Shown: positions 55,401 to 64,000, counted from the first letter of the stretch. The stretch: 64,000 nt of DNA from Prostheceraeus crozeri (GCA_907163375.1 CAJQUW010001646.1:1-64000); one strand, 5' to 3'. The notes: a model not told the origin generated them from the sequence alone. Numbers and translations: made by a program.

Positions 55401-58400
55401 ACACGGGATGTCTTCTTCTATGATAATCAGTTTCAGTACTAGTGTCGAGCTTTTGCTAAACAAGAGTCAATCGAAGCAAGCTGCCATATGGTCGCTTACT
55501 TGAGTGGAAGTAAACATGGATAATTGGAAAACTGTGAATCAGCAAAAATTCATGGCTTGACTTACTGTGCTCAAGAGTGTCGTTTGATTTGTTTTCAGCT
55601 GTGGATCTTTGACATCGCCTATGCACAATGGAAATAAATTTCATAATACATCGGTAAATGATAGGGAAAATTATCAATGGTGGGGGCAGGCAAGGTCGAT
55701 CGAAGAACTCGAGGATTAGATCGTAACGATTGTAGGCCCAAATTTTTCGCGAAATATTTTGAATATTCTGGAATGTGTATCCGAACATTGCGATCAGCAG
55801 ATTAAGGAGAAGTACATTTGTAAAGAGCATGTATATCACAAACAAAAACACAACCAATGTGTTATGCGTTTGTCCTGCATCTTGCCCTGAAATGAAATTC
55901 AAGAATATGCTGCATCAAGCATGTATTTATACATGTAGGCATTGAATTATCACAATCATGCTCCATTTGTGTATACGGACATGGGCATGAATCTCGGCGG
56001 TCAAGGAGGATGCAGACTTTAAGTGGTCTGAGCAGCCACGGGTTAGGTTTGGGCCTGACATTCATGAACAGAAACATGCCCTGATCGGTGAAAGTGAATA
56101 AGTCAAGGTATTTTATATATTCAGAAATATCTTAATGAAAATCACATGGTGTTGAATAAATGCACCCCACTTGGATTCTCGCAAGCATCCGCACGAATCA
56201 CGCGAATCAAAAGCGGTCCTCAAGTGAGAAATTATGTGGTAAGATAACACAGCCATAAAGCGTAAGTTATGGAATTCGAATATTGCACTCGTGTTAGAAT
56301 ATATGCAAAAAATCAGGAGTTTGAAAGTTATAGTTAAAATTAGATATACTGATAAAATCATATTAATACACATACTCTTGTATTTTGAAAGAGATCTAAT
56401 GGACTAGACTTATAAATTGTGTATAACAGTCATATTGTTATCTGTAAAGAAAAATTGCATATTGCAGACCATTCTTAGTTATGACCGAAATCATCAGGTT
56501 TACAGTTTCGAATGTTCGATATTGGGACAAATTAATCATGAATGCAATGTATGTGCGAGCATGACCAACATTTTACACGGAATACGGTATATCCTACATA
56601 CTCGTATTGCCAGTATACTGCATTATTGACGGCCCTGAACCCTACATGTACATGAGTGGGCCGCGGAAGGACATCACACGTCTTGGGCGCATCCCCCTCA
56701 AAAATTTTCATTTTGTCCACTGATCTTCAACATGGGCATACGATTTTGCATCAAACAATTCTTTTGTAGATATGCAACTCTCAGTGCTTCAATCCTAAGT
56801 AGCTTATATTCAAACATCATAGACTCAGGCAAAAAAATAAATGTGTACAGGAAGCCACAAGTTTATGGGAGAATGTGATGCGTCGCATCACGAAAGCAGA
56901 CAGATGGCTTTGATAAAATTGAGTGGCTCCAAATATCATAAAAATTCTGCCGAAAGATTAATCAATTCTGTCAGCCACGCACTTTGTGTCTATCAAATGT
57001 CATTTATCGCACAGACACGTAAAACTCAAAAAACTTGAAAAAATTCATAGATATACGTGTAGAAACGGTTAGAGAACAACTTTGCAGATATTAAACAGTA
57101 AAAATAATGCTTGCTGTTTAATCAAAATTTAAATTGTAAACAATAGCACGGAATTTTTCATGGAGCACGAATAAATTGTTTACACCGCACACGATGGTTC
57201 GATTCTGTCGAATGGCAAAGTTTTAATGTTCATTTTCTTGGTTGTTCTCTAGGACTTAGAGATACCTCTCAGTTCAACGAAATATGATCCATAAGAAATA
57301 CAAGCACGCGTTCTAGCTGCAAGGCTAAAGTACCATCTGTCCAGAGCTCGAATTAACCAGCAAGACACTATTTCAACACCATTTACATTCACACTATTCA
57401 AAGCATGAGTAATTGGTTTAAATATATTTATGCCAGACCGGGCCTGTTTCTTTTAAAAAATATCAGGCCCAATTCCAACCCAGGTCGAGTGCCAACCGGC
57501 CCATTTGCTAGTCTGTTGGTGAAAAGGAAAGTTTGAAAAATAGTGAACAATTTCTTGGAGGCTATCGTTGCTTACCTTCAACTATGTTCAAATTGAGATC
57601 TCCATAAACTTGCCAATATGGATAGTATACCACTTGTTTAAGAAGATTCCAAGATAATGGGGTGGAAGGATAGAGTAGCGCTTGTGCAGCTGTGCCATAC
57701 GCCAAGAGAAAGACGATAAATAATGCAATGAAAAATACAATGTCATTGACCTGAAAGAATGTCTCATGTATTGAAGTTGAATATTTTAGAAAAATCATGT
57801 CGTCTCACCATTTTGGTTACCATAACCACCTTCGGTCCAATATTTGGATGTGCGTAATACATATGCATAAATCGAATAAAGAACATGCACATCGTAAGCG
57901 CGTACATGCTACGTATATAAACGAACCCAGCCAATGGGAGAGTGTAGCGAAGAATAACCGAAATAATGAAGAAAATATACACCAAACAATCAAATTTATT
58001 CCATCCTGATGATATCCAATCAACTATTTTATAACGAAGAGAGCGTTGATCTCTCATAAAAACCTGAAAGATGTTGAATATTGTATACTATGTACATCGA
58101 TTTAATGAAATATATGTACTTGATTCATATACTTGAGAGATTCGATACTTGATAGAAGCATATTCCCATAATGTCATGACAATAGATTCTAGTGCAAATT
58201 CAATGCTGCCCTTGAAAACATGCATGATTAAAGTCTGCGTTCCATGTCATCATATTTTAGGGAGACATCGAGAGCATATGCTCGGACCTCGATGTGCTGT
58301 CGCTGATGTGCTTGATGCTCGAAAGACAAGACATTCCCTTTTTGACTAAACCGGAGGAACTTCGTGCATGTCTCAATGATGCAGGTATCCTTGCTTACTT

Positions 58401-60875
58401 TATGATAGAAGAGGGTCAAAGAGGTTTCGATCGGACAATGCCCGTAACTTCAGTATTCCTCAGAACTAGAGTTCAGTACTGTTTCCACTCACTTTTGAGA
58501 CGTTCATATAATATAATTTATTAACTTCAAGTTTGACAGCCATGTACATGTAGGTTAAAATGTATGCACGCAGGCGATCTAGCAATGATTAAATCAATGC
58601 AAAATTTGATGAATTTTTTGATCACATTTTTAGATGTACATCTAAAAAACTAGGAAGCTGCAAAATATTCAAACAAAACTGCTAATTATTAAGAGCCACG
58701 CTTTAGTAAGTAGTGCAAGTTCGAGTCTCTTCGTTCGTAGAGTCATACACCTCTGTTAAGAGTTAGTCCGATTTAAAAATAGTTGTTTTTAGAGGAATTT
58801 ATTTACCTCTCTTTTTCCATGGGGAACATGAAGTAATAGCACATTCTGAAATATTTTTTCCGGCTAACAATTTAGATGGGGGAGAGGGGAAGATCATGGT
58901 AGCACCAGGATAGAAGAATAAACACGCAGTTTCAACCCCAATACCACCATCAATAACATTTTCAATCCAAATATCGAATCAAATTCTAATCAAAGCAAGA
59001 CAATTTTGCCATAAACCGTTTAATTTTCTTGCACAACATTTCTCAGGCCGTCCTGATAGGCAATAATTCAAATGGCAGGCATCCATGCAAGTAGCTCGGC
59101 CTGCGTTGCGCAGAAAAGATAAACGGTTCATGGTGGATTGGTCCCTTTTGTTGAATTACTATTTGAAACACGCCCCTGCCTCAACACATCCTGAATGCAT
59201 TGTTCAATCTCTATAACATTCGCATCTTCTCGCTTCATCGTTTTTTCATAATGTGATTGTGTTATTGTATTAGTTAGTTTCTCTTTATTCGTGCTTTTGT
59301 GGCATTTCTTTTTGGTTTGCATGAATAATCCAATTTGATTCCTGTGAAATCATGAGAAACACCTGCATACATGCTGCTTGCATTTACTCATAAAAATACT
59401 TGCTTGCTACACTTGCCTTAAATACTTATAGGAAAATATAATTTCTTTAATTCATGTGATGTTATGCAGAATCGTTTTTCAGTCCGAATGAGATTTTCAA
59501 AGACGACACTGCGAGTTAAATTGATTCATTTGTGAGATTATTGGCAATGGGAAGGGCCAATAAAAAGAGCTTTTTAAAAGTAACATTGTGTAATTAATAG
59601 ATTTACATTGTTCAGTTCACCAATGAAAATAAGAGAAGAAATTAATTTACTTTATGCTATAAAGCACTTCTGCTTCATTCATCTACATGTTTTGGAATTA
59701 TTCATGTCATCCTCACAGGGTTTCTTGTTGCAACATGCAATATGGAATCAAGCATTGACAATGACAGAATCCTTAGATACGTGGTCCCGAAATCATGAAA
59801 ATAGCATGAATTCAACTGTGAGATGATAAAATATGTTTTCCGTCAGCCACCATTAATCGTGATTATTTGCAACATCTCTACCATATATGAAATATAAATC
59901 AGCAAGAAACTAACCTGACGTATTTCCTCAACAACAAGGGTAATAATCCAAATCCAAAGCACTAGTTCCGCAATTGAAATGCACCTTCCTGCACTGACTA
60001 TGGCTGTGCAGCTCGAAGAATTACCAGCAACTATATAAATTGGCTTCAATTCAACCATGACAACGTAGCAAATAAGGAGGAGGAAAATCAAATAAGAAAT
60101 CTAGGAAGAAGACAATAGTAATGTGTTATACTCGGTGTCATAGAATGTACACGCACACTCACAAAGTCAATTTGCAAGAAGTAGATAGTGAGATGATTGA
60201 GTGACATTAACAATGATAGTATTTTTTCATAAAATCTATCTTCTCTTTTTCGATGCGTGTGTGCACCGAATTCACGTTAAATTTGATTCATTTAGTAATA
60301 CAGCAGCCCTAGTTCCTGTTGACTCCAGTGACACTTTCAGGGCTCGACCTCTAAAACCAGAAGATTGCTGGGCGAAGCGTGCAACTTATGTGCTACGGAA
60401 ATCGGTGACATACACGAGCACAGTACATGCATGGTACAGCACATGGCAGCTTAGTCACAAATGATTTTGAATCGTGCAAGGATGTCAAAGTTAATGTCTT
60501 ATTGGAACTTAAGCGCATGAATGAGATAATATATGAATATGATAGTCCATACATACTAGCACCAACAGCTAAGTATTATGAATTACATGTGTGTATGTAC
60601 CGCTTGAGAGGAAGATGCAAAATACTTACTGTGTTCAGACAAAACTTTGTGATCGGAGCGGTGTAGAAAAGATATAGAGATTTACCAAAACTGACATGTT
60701 TCCAGGAATGTTGTTGCCTCCAACGAAATTCGTCCAAGAATGTTTTCTGAGCTTTTCGATCCATTCCAGCAGCACTTCTTTGAGCTGCTATTGTCTCTCT
60801 CAATTCCCTCGTATTTGGAGCATCTTCATCGATGTGTTCAGCATGCAACAAGTGTTCATTATTTTCAGGGTTCAC
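39158..60875 (-). CDS. TRPM-family cation channel, C-terminal 574 residues in eleven exons (5' part beyond window)
   Basis: Exons 5' to 3': 60875-60630, 60100-59915, 58063-57809, 57750-57576, 55992-55933, 55886-55566, 53834-53814, 51134-51008, 40559-40491, 39481-39362, 39302-39158. All junctions keep one frame and sum to 575 codons including TAA. The protein has S1-S6, a pore segment YWQVYGDLNLNIVE, a TRP box (KIWAYNRYDLILEFFDRP), LPPPLIIF, and a C-terminal coiled coil. TRPM channels are tetrameric plasma- or organelle-membrane cation channels. LPPPLIIF and an acidic residue after Gly in the filter resemble the TRPM1/3/6/7 branch, suggesting divalent permeability (inference). No Nudix or kinase domain follows. 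The N-terminal TRPM homology region must lie upstream. Introns hold many mobile elements, including one of 10.4 kb. Confidence 0.9.
39362..39481 (-). CDS. TRPM exon: first half of the C-terminal coiled coil
   Basis: 120 nt. IAEQIRTLRELIDKKM has heptad spacing typical of the tetramerising coiled coil of TRPM tails. Confidence 0.82.
39803..40127. repeat. Fold-back MITE in the TRPM intron
   Basis: About 53-bp inverted arms (39803-39855 and 40074-40127) sharing AAAATGCGTATTTCAT and ATGATGTAGCAA, with a unique middle. No coding content. Confidence 0.75.
40307..40400. repeat. TATATC/TA microsatellite
   Basis: TATATC units turning into a long (TA)n run. Confidence 0.95.
40491..40559 (-). CDS. TRPM exon: Ser/Lys-rich linker
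   Basis: 69 nt between TTATTTCAG and GTAAGTG. Joins in frame to the exon 10.4 kb upstream and to the coiled-coil exons downstream. Confidence 0.75.
40691..40766 (-). mobile_element. tRNA-headed SINE in the TRPM intron
   Basis: On the minus strand TAGCTCAGTTGTTCAGAG (A box) and GTTCGAGTCCC (B box) lie at tRNA spacing, but the acceptor stem does not pair. Flanking words (CAATTGTCATAATATAGCAA; CATGGCA after a T-run) recur beside the tRNA-like segment at 63604-63673, so both belong to one SINE family. Confidence 0.7.
41000..42691. other. TRPM intron sequence, nothing recognised
   Basis: Part of the 10.4-kb intron between 40559 and 51008. No exon-like or repeat structure apparent. Confidence 0.4.
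43650..43697 (-). ncRNA. Hammerhead-ribozyme-like motif in the Penelope-like terminal repeat
   Basis: On the minus strand: CTGACGA (43692-43686), a stem-loop GGTCGTC/GACGTCC with a GGT loop and one mismatch, GAAA (43667-43664), self-complementary GGCC as a minimal stem III, then TC as the expected cleavage position. TGTGC before and GTATA after can form a five-pair stem I with two G-U pairs. One extra T separates the core from stem II. The mate repeat at 44277 has CGGACGA, a change in the invariant core. Confidence 0.5.
43904..44239 (-). pseudogene. GIY-YIG endonuclease domain of a Penelope-like element
   Basis: Residues about 12-50 carry GVVYQIPC, SWSYVGQSSR (the YIG block) and ERRREHVRSI, with the conserved Arg and His following. 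These are the nuclease motifs at the C-terminus of Penelope-like polyproteins, where the domain nicks target DNA for retrotransposition. The 111-codon frame itself is intact, but the reverse-transcriptase part is missing, so it is a truncated gene. Confidence 0.8.
44831..47786. other. TRPM intron sequence, mostly unrecognised
   Basis: No firm gene. A frame near 46290-46400 (FLDLNKAYSSLTNETLKEIL) faintly recalls a reverse-transcriptase block. The stretch 47600-47786 is less AT-rich, and the hAT element inserted at its edge. Confidence 0.4.
47787..50134. mobile_element. Non-autonomous hAT element with GGAGCC hexamer ends
   Basis: Starts CAGGGCTGTGGAGCC and ends in GGCTCCACAGCCCCG, an inverted pair with one change. 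The 8-bp ATCCACGC flanks both ends (47779-47786 and 50135-50142). CAGGG-type ends and 8-bp duplications are hallmarks of hAT transposons. Runs of GGAGCC lie at both ends (47797-47826 and 50053-50105). No transposase frame is visible in 2.35 kb. Confidence 0.85.
48383..48813. repeat. Possible MITE nested in the hAT element
   Basis: TCTTGTGCAGTCC near the left border and GGACTGCACAAGAA near the right border are inverted copies flanked by C- and G-runs. The segment between is unique. Duplications at the border are not clear. Confidence 0.4.
51008..51134 (-). CDS. TRPM exon: post-TRP cytosolic helix
   Basis: 127 nt encoding ILLSLNETQMMSAFEQQCME and further residues, the FE..C motif found after the TRP domain in TRPM proteins. 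Acceptor CATCTTCAG, donor GTGAGT. Confidence 0.85.
51664..52728 (+). CDS. Mariner-superfamily transposase, DD41D, 354 aa, apparently intact
   Basis: The N-terminus has two helix-turn-helix segments linked by a GRPR motif (PKSGRPRSVS, about residues 60-70). The catalytic core shows WSDEASF (first Asp, about 156), YFQQDGAPAH (second Asp, about 242) and SPDLTPMDFFFWG (third Asp), with 41 residues between the second and third. That spacing is described for the rosa-type DD41D group. The enzyme would bind the terminal repeats and move the element by cut and paste into TA. The length fits the family and no stop or shift interrupts it, so it could be active. Confidence 0.9.
   Translation: MSGHLKDDQRKWILKSFWKNKNAEKVRMEWRDAFHSNPPSRFAIYRIRDKFEKTGSVENAPKSGRPRSVSITSNEELVAQTFVQSPKKSTRRASLELDISLSSTWRLMRKVELKPYRPRLLQHLLPDDAERRLQFAVLMLSEIRENPDLLDKIVWSDEASFKLSGHVNRHNCVYWFPENPHMVSTNELNQPGLTVWAGMSSNGVIGPVFFERTVTAEVYLQMLQSFAIPEMQSLNNFNELYFQQDGAPAHFAVSVRSYLNDTFPGKWIGRCGSILWPPRSPDLTPMDFFFWGVVKEKVYGRKPHTLSQLRSYITDACQEISDDRNLCRTVCHSVAERLQECADVHGGHFEHLRS
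52804..53102. repeat. Nested fold-back element in the mariner 3' region
   Basis: TTAGGAAACC at 52804 and GGTTTCCTAA ending at 53102 head 30-bp imperfect inverted arms (sharing ACAACTAC). Inside are a second palindrome (52868-52916, centre AAGCTT) and a direct repeat of GATGTCAGCTGTTCTTCC. Confidence 0.75.
52848..52890 (-). ncRNA. Hammerhead-like motif in the nested fold-back
   Basis: Minus strand: CTGACGA (52885-52879), TG, stem GCCT/AGGC with AGAGG loop, T, GAAA (52862-52859), self-complementary TTAA, then TA. Same order as the motif at 43650-43697. The partner arm on the plus strand has GGAA instead of GAAA. Confidence 0.42.
53814..53834 (-). CDS. TRPM microexon, 21 nt
   Basis: Seven codons' worth (about QLNNDF) between acceptor CATTCCCTTCGCAG and donor GTGAGT. 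Phase fits both neighbours, and inclusion gives QLNNDFKILLSLNE, close to the LK.FLS..E pattern that precedes the FE..C motif in TRPM tails. Confidence 0.6.
54371..54716. repeat. Inverted-repeat element, 90-bp arms
   Basis: 54371-54460 and 54624-54716 are reverse complements with a few changes, sharing ATTGATGTTTATTG and ATTAATTTCTATCTTCAT. The middle is unique and non-coding. Each arm ends inward in a CTGACGA-type block. Confidence 0.8.
54410..54460 (-). ncRNA. Hammerhead-like motif in the 54.4-kb fold-back
   Basis: Minus strand: CTGACGA (54454-54448), TG, a weak stem, GAAA (54428-54425), self-complementary TTAA, then TC. The partner arm (54632-54667, plus) has a perfect six-pair stem ATCTTC/GAAGAT but CTGACAA in the core, so each arm keeps a different half of the ideal motif. 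Confidence 0.42.
55566..55886 (-). CDS. TRPM exon: S6 and TRP domain
   Basis: TNVLLLNLLIAMFGYTFQ is S6, followed by the TRP box with I-W and downstream Arg (KIWAYNRYDLI), FFDRPCLPPPLIIF and a charged tail. Acceptor TTTCATTTCAG, donor GTAAGT. Confidence 0.92.
55933..55992 (-). CDS. TRPM exon: cysteine-rich pore turret, 60 nt
   Basis: Encodes SCPCPYTQMEHDCDNSMPT. Three Cys between pore loop and S6 match the extracellular disulphide region of TRPM channels. The exon is phase-neutral: skipping it would still join the flanking exons in frame. The acceptor (GACCGCCGAG) lacks a long pyrimidine tract, so it is the least certain exon. Confidence 0.6.
56000..57575. other. TRPM intron sequence
   Basis: No exon-like or repeat features seen. 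Confidence 0.4.
57576..57750 (-). CDS. TRPM exon: S5 and pore loop
   Basis: Starts VNDIVFFIALFIVFLLAYGTA and ends in the pore helix and filter region VVYYPYWQVYGDLNLNIVE with one base left over for the next codon. Family equivalents have an aromatic-Gly-Gln or aromatic-Gly-Glu filter; here the residue after Gly is Asp. Confidence 0.9.
57809..58063 (-). CDS. TRPM exon: S3, S4 and S4-S5 linker
   Basis: 85 codons, phase 0. WNKFDCLVYIFFIISVILRY (S3), then MYALTMCMFFIRFMHMYY (S4) and NIGPKVVMVTKM, as in TRPM relatives. Only one Arg in S4. Confidence 0.9.
58261..58384 (+). other. Exon-like segment on the strand opposite TRPM
   Basis: Between an acceptor-like CATATTTTAG and a donor-like GCAG|GTATCC lies an open segment reading DIESICSDLDVLSLMCLMLE and then KPEELRACLNDA. 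Composition and borders look exonic, but no neighbouring plus-strand exon was found. It could be a decayed exon, part of a nested gene, or chance. Confidence 0.3.
58385..59914. other. TRPM intron sequence
   Basis: Nothing recognised. Confidence 0.4.
59915..60100 (-). CDS. TRPM exon: S1 and S2
   Basis: 62 codons. ISYLIFLLLICYVVMV completes S1; a short extracellular loop has two Cys and an N-x-S sequon (NSSSC); S2 ends in the family motif VVEEIRQ. Acceptor CTTCCTAG, donor GTTAGT. Confidence 0.87.
60630..60875 (-). CDS. TRPM exon: pre-S1 region and start of S1
   Basis: 82 codons in phase 0, acceptor ATTGCAG, donor GTAAGTA. Charged cytosolic segment, then SLYLFYTAPITKFCLNT entering S1. Confidence 0.85.
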
Positions 60876-62077
60876 CTGCAATAGTTTCAATTGATCAAAA
60901 TAATAATAAAAACATTATTTATTTATTTATGCTGTTAATTGCTATTATTCAGATTATCTTTTGATTAAAAAAATTTAAGCTTTTTTGTGAGGCATTATTT
61001 CGGCATGTCAAATGTTTGATCGGTCAAAATTTGATAGTAACACAGCAAACATTCGGCGTCGAAACTATGACGCAATTTTGCTCAACGTTTACCAAGTCAG
61101 TTTGTCATGACGATATACTCGTGCAATTACAAAGTATGGTCATGAAATATTGGCTTGTCTTTCATGCATTTACGACGTCGAAGAATGTTTCTATTTTCAT
61201 GCATCAACGTTTCTAGACATTTTCAAATGTAGGGCTAAAAAATCAATTTCCACTCTAGTCAACTTCAGATAAACAATCTATTTCTATGGTGGCATGAGCA
61301 TTTGCATTGATGCAAATTATCATTAAGACCTCTATGTACATAGATCATTTCATCATTTCCGGAGGAATTGGCAGAAAATAGACATTCGTGAAATCCACTT
61401 GTGGACACAAAAATCCAATACCGGCATCAGCGACAAATTTAGAATTTTTGTCAGCAAGAAAACATTCGGACAATCTTTTCTATATATTTCATTGCTTTCT
61501 CCATACCATTCAAGTTGCGGGCGCTTGTAGTTTTAAATGGATAAAATCTGCTCGCGTTACACAAAATTGTTTATTGTTTCAACCAATGATGCTTATCTAA
61601 TACTGTCAGCATTTCGTACTACGATTCCAGTCAGCCAAGGTTGCAAGAGACCTAATATGATGTGGTATAGAATTAAAAAGGTGCAAGTGATATTGTGATA
61701 TCATTGCTTGACACATTCAAGCTTAGGAATTGATGTTGGGAATGGGATCAACTCCTATATCCTTTGCTTTAGCTTCACTCATGACTGCTCGATCAGAGAA
61801 TTCAGTCATGGAACCTGTCCATTCTCCTAAGGCAAATGTTTCTTGATCTTGCAACTGCGAGTGTCTTCAAACTCTTGCTACCACGGGGCAAAGATTGGAG
61901 ATACATGGAATTTGATTGGACCAACCAATAATTCCCGAGAAAAATATTACAAACAATTCCTAGAAGAAATATTAAGATCCATTACAGACTCAAAGTCGCA
62001 TCATTTGCATATTAAACACGACGTGTGTTCGGATACAGAGAGCAGTTATAATCTTAACAAGGGCACTAACACCGCTA
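60876..62077. other. Upstream TRPM intron, nothing firm
   Basis: A minus-strand open stretch near 61855-61730 (TFALGEWTGSMTEFSDRAV...) ends in TAA and lacks clear splice sites, so it does not fit as a TRPM exon. Nothing else seen. Confidence 0.35.
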
Positions 62078-63073
62078 CACTGTAAATCGCTCAATACCAA
62101 TCACATACGAAGGATGCATACCAAAATATATTTTTGGTATATTTCTGTATGATCTTGGTATATATTTGTATGCTTTTCGCATGTTATTTCAAGTGTGGTA
62201 TGCTTTACATACTAAAGCCATACCAGCACAATGTTAAAAGAAAGCATCAATCATGTCCAAAGTATGTTGATTTAAGGACTTTTGTCAATAAAGATCACAT
62301 TAATGTTACTACTGTTCTGTAAGTAGTTAGATAATGACATTCAAGAGTGATACCTTAAATGCTGAATTCGATTTTAATACACGTAAGTCTAAGGCATTTC
62401 ATGAATAATCAATAAGTATTCAACCATCAACAATTATGTATCATGTAATTTTGAAATAAGGCATATTATCAATCCGAAGTAAAAACACATTATAATTCAT
62501 TAAATGCAAAAATAGTTATGTTTGAGATATATAAGTCAACATGGTTGCTGAAAAGTTATCGTTATATTGAAATGATGTTTATCAATTTAGTTCAAGGAAA
62601 TGAGCTAATTATGAGTCTTGTGAATGCTATAAGACAAGTTGCAAAGATGACATGCGGCTTTAATTCCACAATAAATCTAATCTAGTTAAATACCACACTT
62701 TCACAAAGAAATATTTACGGCTGATATTACTGGAAAAAAGTTATTTGTAAGTAGTATGTAGTATAACATATTTTTTGCCATATGACATAAAGCTATTCAT
62801 ACGAAAGACATACGAAACACATACCAATTTGCATCGGGTCTCGTATATAAAACATACCAAGAATTCGTATTTCAACGTAAAACAGCCAATCACAGTTAGC
62901 ATAGTTCGTATCGTTTACATACCAATCACATACGAAAGTAAATGGCCATTCGTATGAAAAACATACCAGATTTCTTTATATATACCAGAATCTCGTATCA
63001 AATGTTGGTTTCAAATTGTATGTAAACTTGGTATGTGTTTGTATGTAATTTTCGTATCCAGCGATTTACAGTG
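62078..63073. mobile_element. Non-autonomous DNA element with CATACCAA/CATACGAA subterminal repeats
   Basis: CACTGTAAATCGCT at 62078 and its reverse complement ending at 63073 form the ends; TA follows on both sides (62076-62077, 63074-63075). Both sides hold many short copies of CATACCAA, CATACGAA or their complements, in both orientations. No transposase. Confidence 0.75.
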
Positions 63074-63075
63074 TA

Positions 63076-63600
63076 CCTGAGGGATGCCTGAAACGATATT
63101 GAAGCAATCACATGCAATTCTATTCAAGCGTAAAAATAGTTTTGTCGCATAGTATTTCAGCCAAATGATGAATCTATCAGATTAACTTTTATTCAAAAGT
63201 ATTTTTGATAGCAAGCTGTGTCATTGACACGTCCGAGTGAGCACTGAGATCCTCCAAGAAAATGTGGATGATCGCAAGCAGGGGTTGTCATGAACCCCAG
63301 TCAGCACTTCTTTCTCAGATGTGGTGTGGATCCAGCATGCCTGTATCCAATGTGACACATCATAGCCTCCAAAGTCCCAGGTGTAGGGCTGATGTTTGGT
63401 TGATGCTTGGCGGATTAGGCTCTACTCCATTCCTTCGATGTAAATCTGATCAATAATAGAGGGTCTACACCAATACAATCAAAATACATTAATCTTGATT
63501 AACCAGTGACAATAAGATGATTGGATAAGTAAATAGGATAAAGTGAAAAAACAACACAATGAAGTGAAATAGACGATGGATCAAACTGCCATGCAAAAAA
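63076..63600. other. No recognisable gene
   Basis: Intronic or intergenic sequence; short frames only. Confidence 0.35.
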
Positions 63601-63603
63601 TGT

Positions 63604-63673
63604 GGAGCTGGCAAGATTCGAACTTACGACACAGGTTAACTAGACCTGCGCTCTACCAACTGAGTTACGAACC
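63604..63673 (-). mobile_element. tRNA-like head of a SINE
   Basis: Minus strand: TAACTCAGTTGGTAGAGC (A box), a paired CAGGT/ACCTG anticodon arm whose loop reads AGT, and GTAAGTTCGAATCTTGC with a good T-arm. The acceptor stem does not pair, and the flanks match those of the copy at 40691-40766, so it is read as a SINE and not a functional tRNA-Thr gene. Confidence 0.65.
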
Positions 63674-64000
63674 TGTTTACCTGAGACTGTGTTAATTGGC
63701 AGGATCAAATCCTCACCGCAACACATCAGTTGTCATAGCAATATAATCACATGAATAGAGAACAAACATAACACTGCAATGTATATCACTCATCGATTAA
63801 CTGATAAAAAACTTGTCACAGTTTTGCAATATGATAAATTTAGAAGCTGAATGAACGTCATTTACGAGAGATATTGGTTGCTGAGGCATGGCACTACCAC
63901 GAGCATCACCATATTCTTCAAATGGTCTTGGAAATGTAAGTCAACCAATGGCAACACAATCCTTTCTTGTGCATACATTTTGGAATGGAAACTGTCAAAA

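Larger units (their letters stand above)
53400..55565. other. TRPM intron sequence
   Basis: Outside the microexon and the fold-back element nothing is recognised. Confidence 0.4.

Noticed and set aside
57797-58349. Plus-strand frames over the TRPM S3-S4 exon
   Set aside because: The minus strand carries clear channel motifs there; only 58261-58384, outside that exon, was kept as a weak candidate.
61730-61855. Minus-strand open stretch as an additional TRPM exon
   Set aside because: It ends in TAA before any donor and shows no TRPM motif, so it cannot be internal to the gene.
63604-63673. Functional tRNA-Thr(AGT) gene
   Set aside because: T-arm and anticodon arm pair but the acceptor stem does not, and the flanks are shared with the copy at 40691-40766, pointing to a SINE.

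Overview
The window is animal nuclear DNA, AT-rich and gene-poor, most likely from an aquatic invertebrate. Evidence: long introns with GT/AG borders, TATA-box promoters, AATAAA poly(A) signals, tRNA-derived SINEs, L2/CR1-like LINE remnants, a Penelope-like element, several DNA transposon families and one host gene for a TRPM-type cation channel. The species cannot be named from the sequence alone. All family assignments come from reading motifs by eye; no database search was run.

Layout. 1-1206: the right end of an element related to the central one described below. 1758-2969: a pogo/Tigger-like copy. 9163-11602: a Tc1-like element with a second Tc1-like element nested in it, followed by a fold-back MITE. 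13745-15835: a SINE and two LINE remnants. 15839-35936: a 20.1-kb giant palindrome. 36-39 kb: no recognisable gene, with a 40-bp perfect hairpin. 39158-60875 (minus strand): eleven phase-compatible exons of a TRPM channel whose N-terminal part lies beyond the window. Its introns are full of mobile elements: a MITE, SINE, LINE with a Penelope-like insertion, hAT, DD41D mariner with a nested fold-back, and another fold-back. 62078-63073: a TA-flanked MITE-like element. 63604-63673: a second SINE head.

The main discovery candidate is the palindrome. It starts AGTAGTAAG, ends CTTACTACT, and is flanked by a perfect 6-bp direct repeat AGTGAG, so it looks like one integration event. The two roughly 10-kb arms are nearly identical reverse complements and meet at an imperfect centre near 25792/25793. 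Each arm carries the same genes, most pointing to the centre: a spliced zinc-finger/coiled-coil protein of about 371 aa, a spliced 235-aa protein with a basic tail, a 116-aa-plus protein with an in-frame stop that a 33-nt mini-intron would remove, a 41-residue RING-like protein and a DEDDh-exonuclease-like protein. A 161-codon frame runs the other way. The AG...CT ends and 6-bp duplication are as described for Polinton/Maverick-type elements, but no integrase, polymerase or capsid gene was recognised. The best reading is a non-autonomous or defective Polinton-like or viral element in inverted-dimer form. Repeat copy number differs between arms and a few codons differ, which argues against a simple read-folding artefact.

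A second theme is a hammerhead-ribozyme-like motif (CTGACGA, stem, GAAA, 4-nt palindrome, TH) in three unrelated inverted-repeat elements, one of them the terminal repeats of the Penelope-like insertion.
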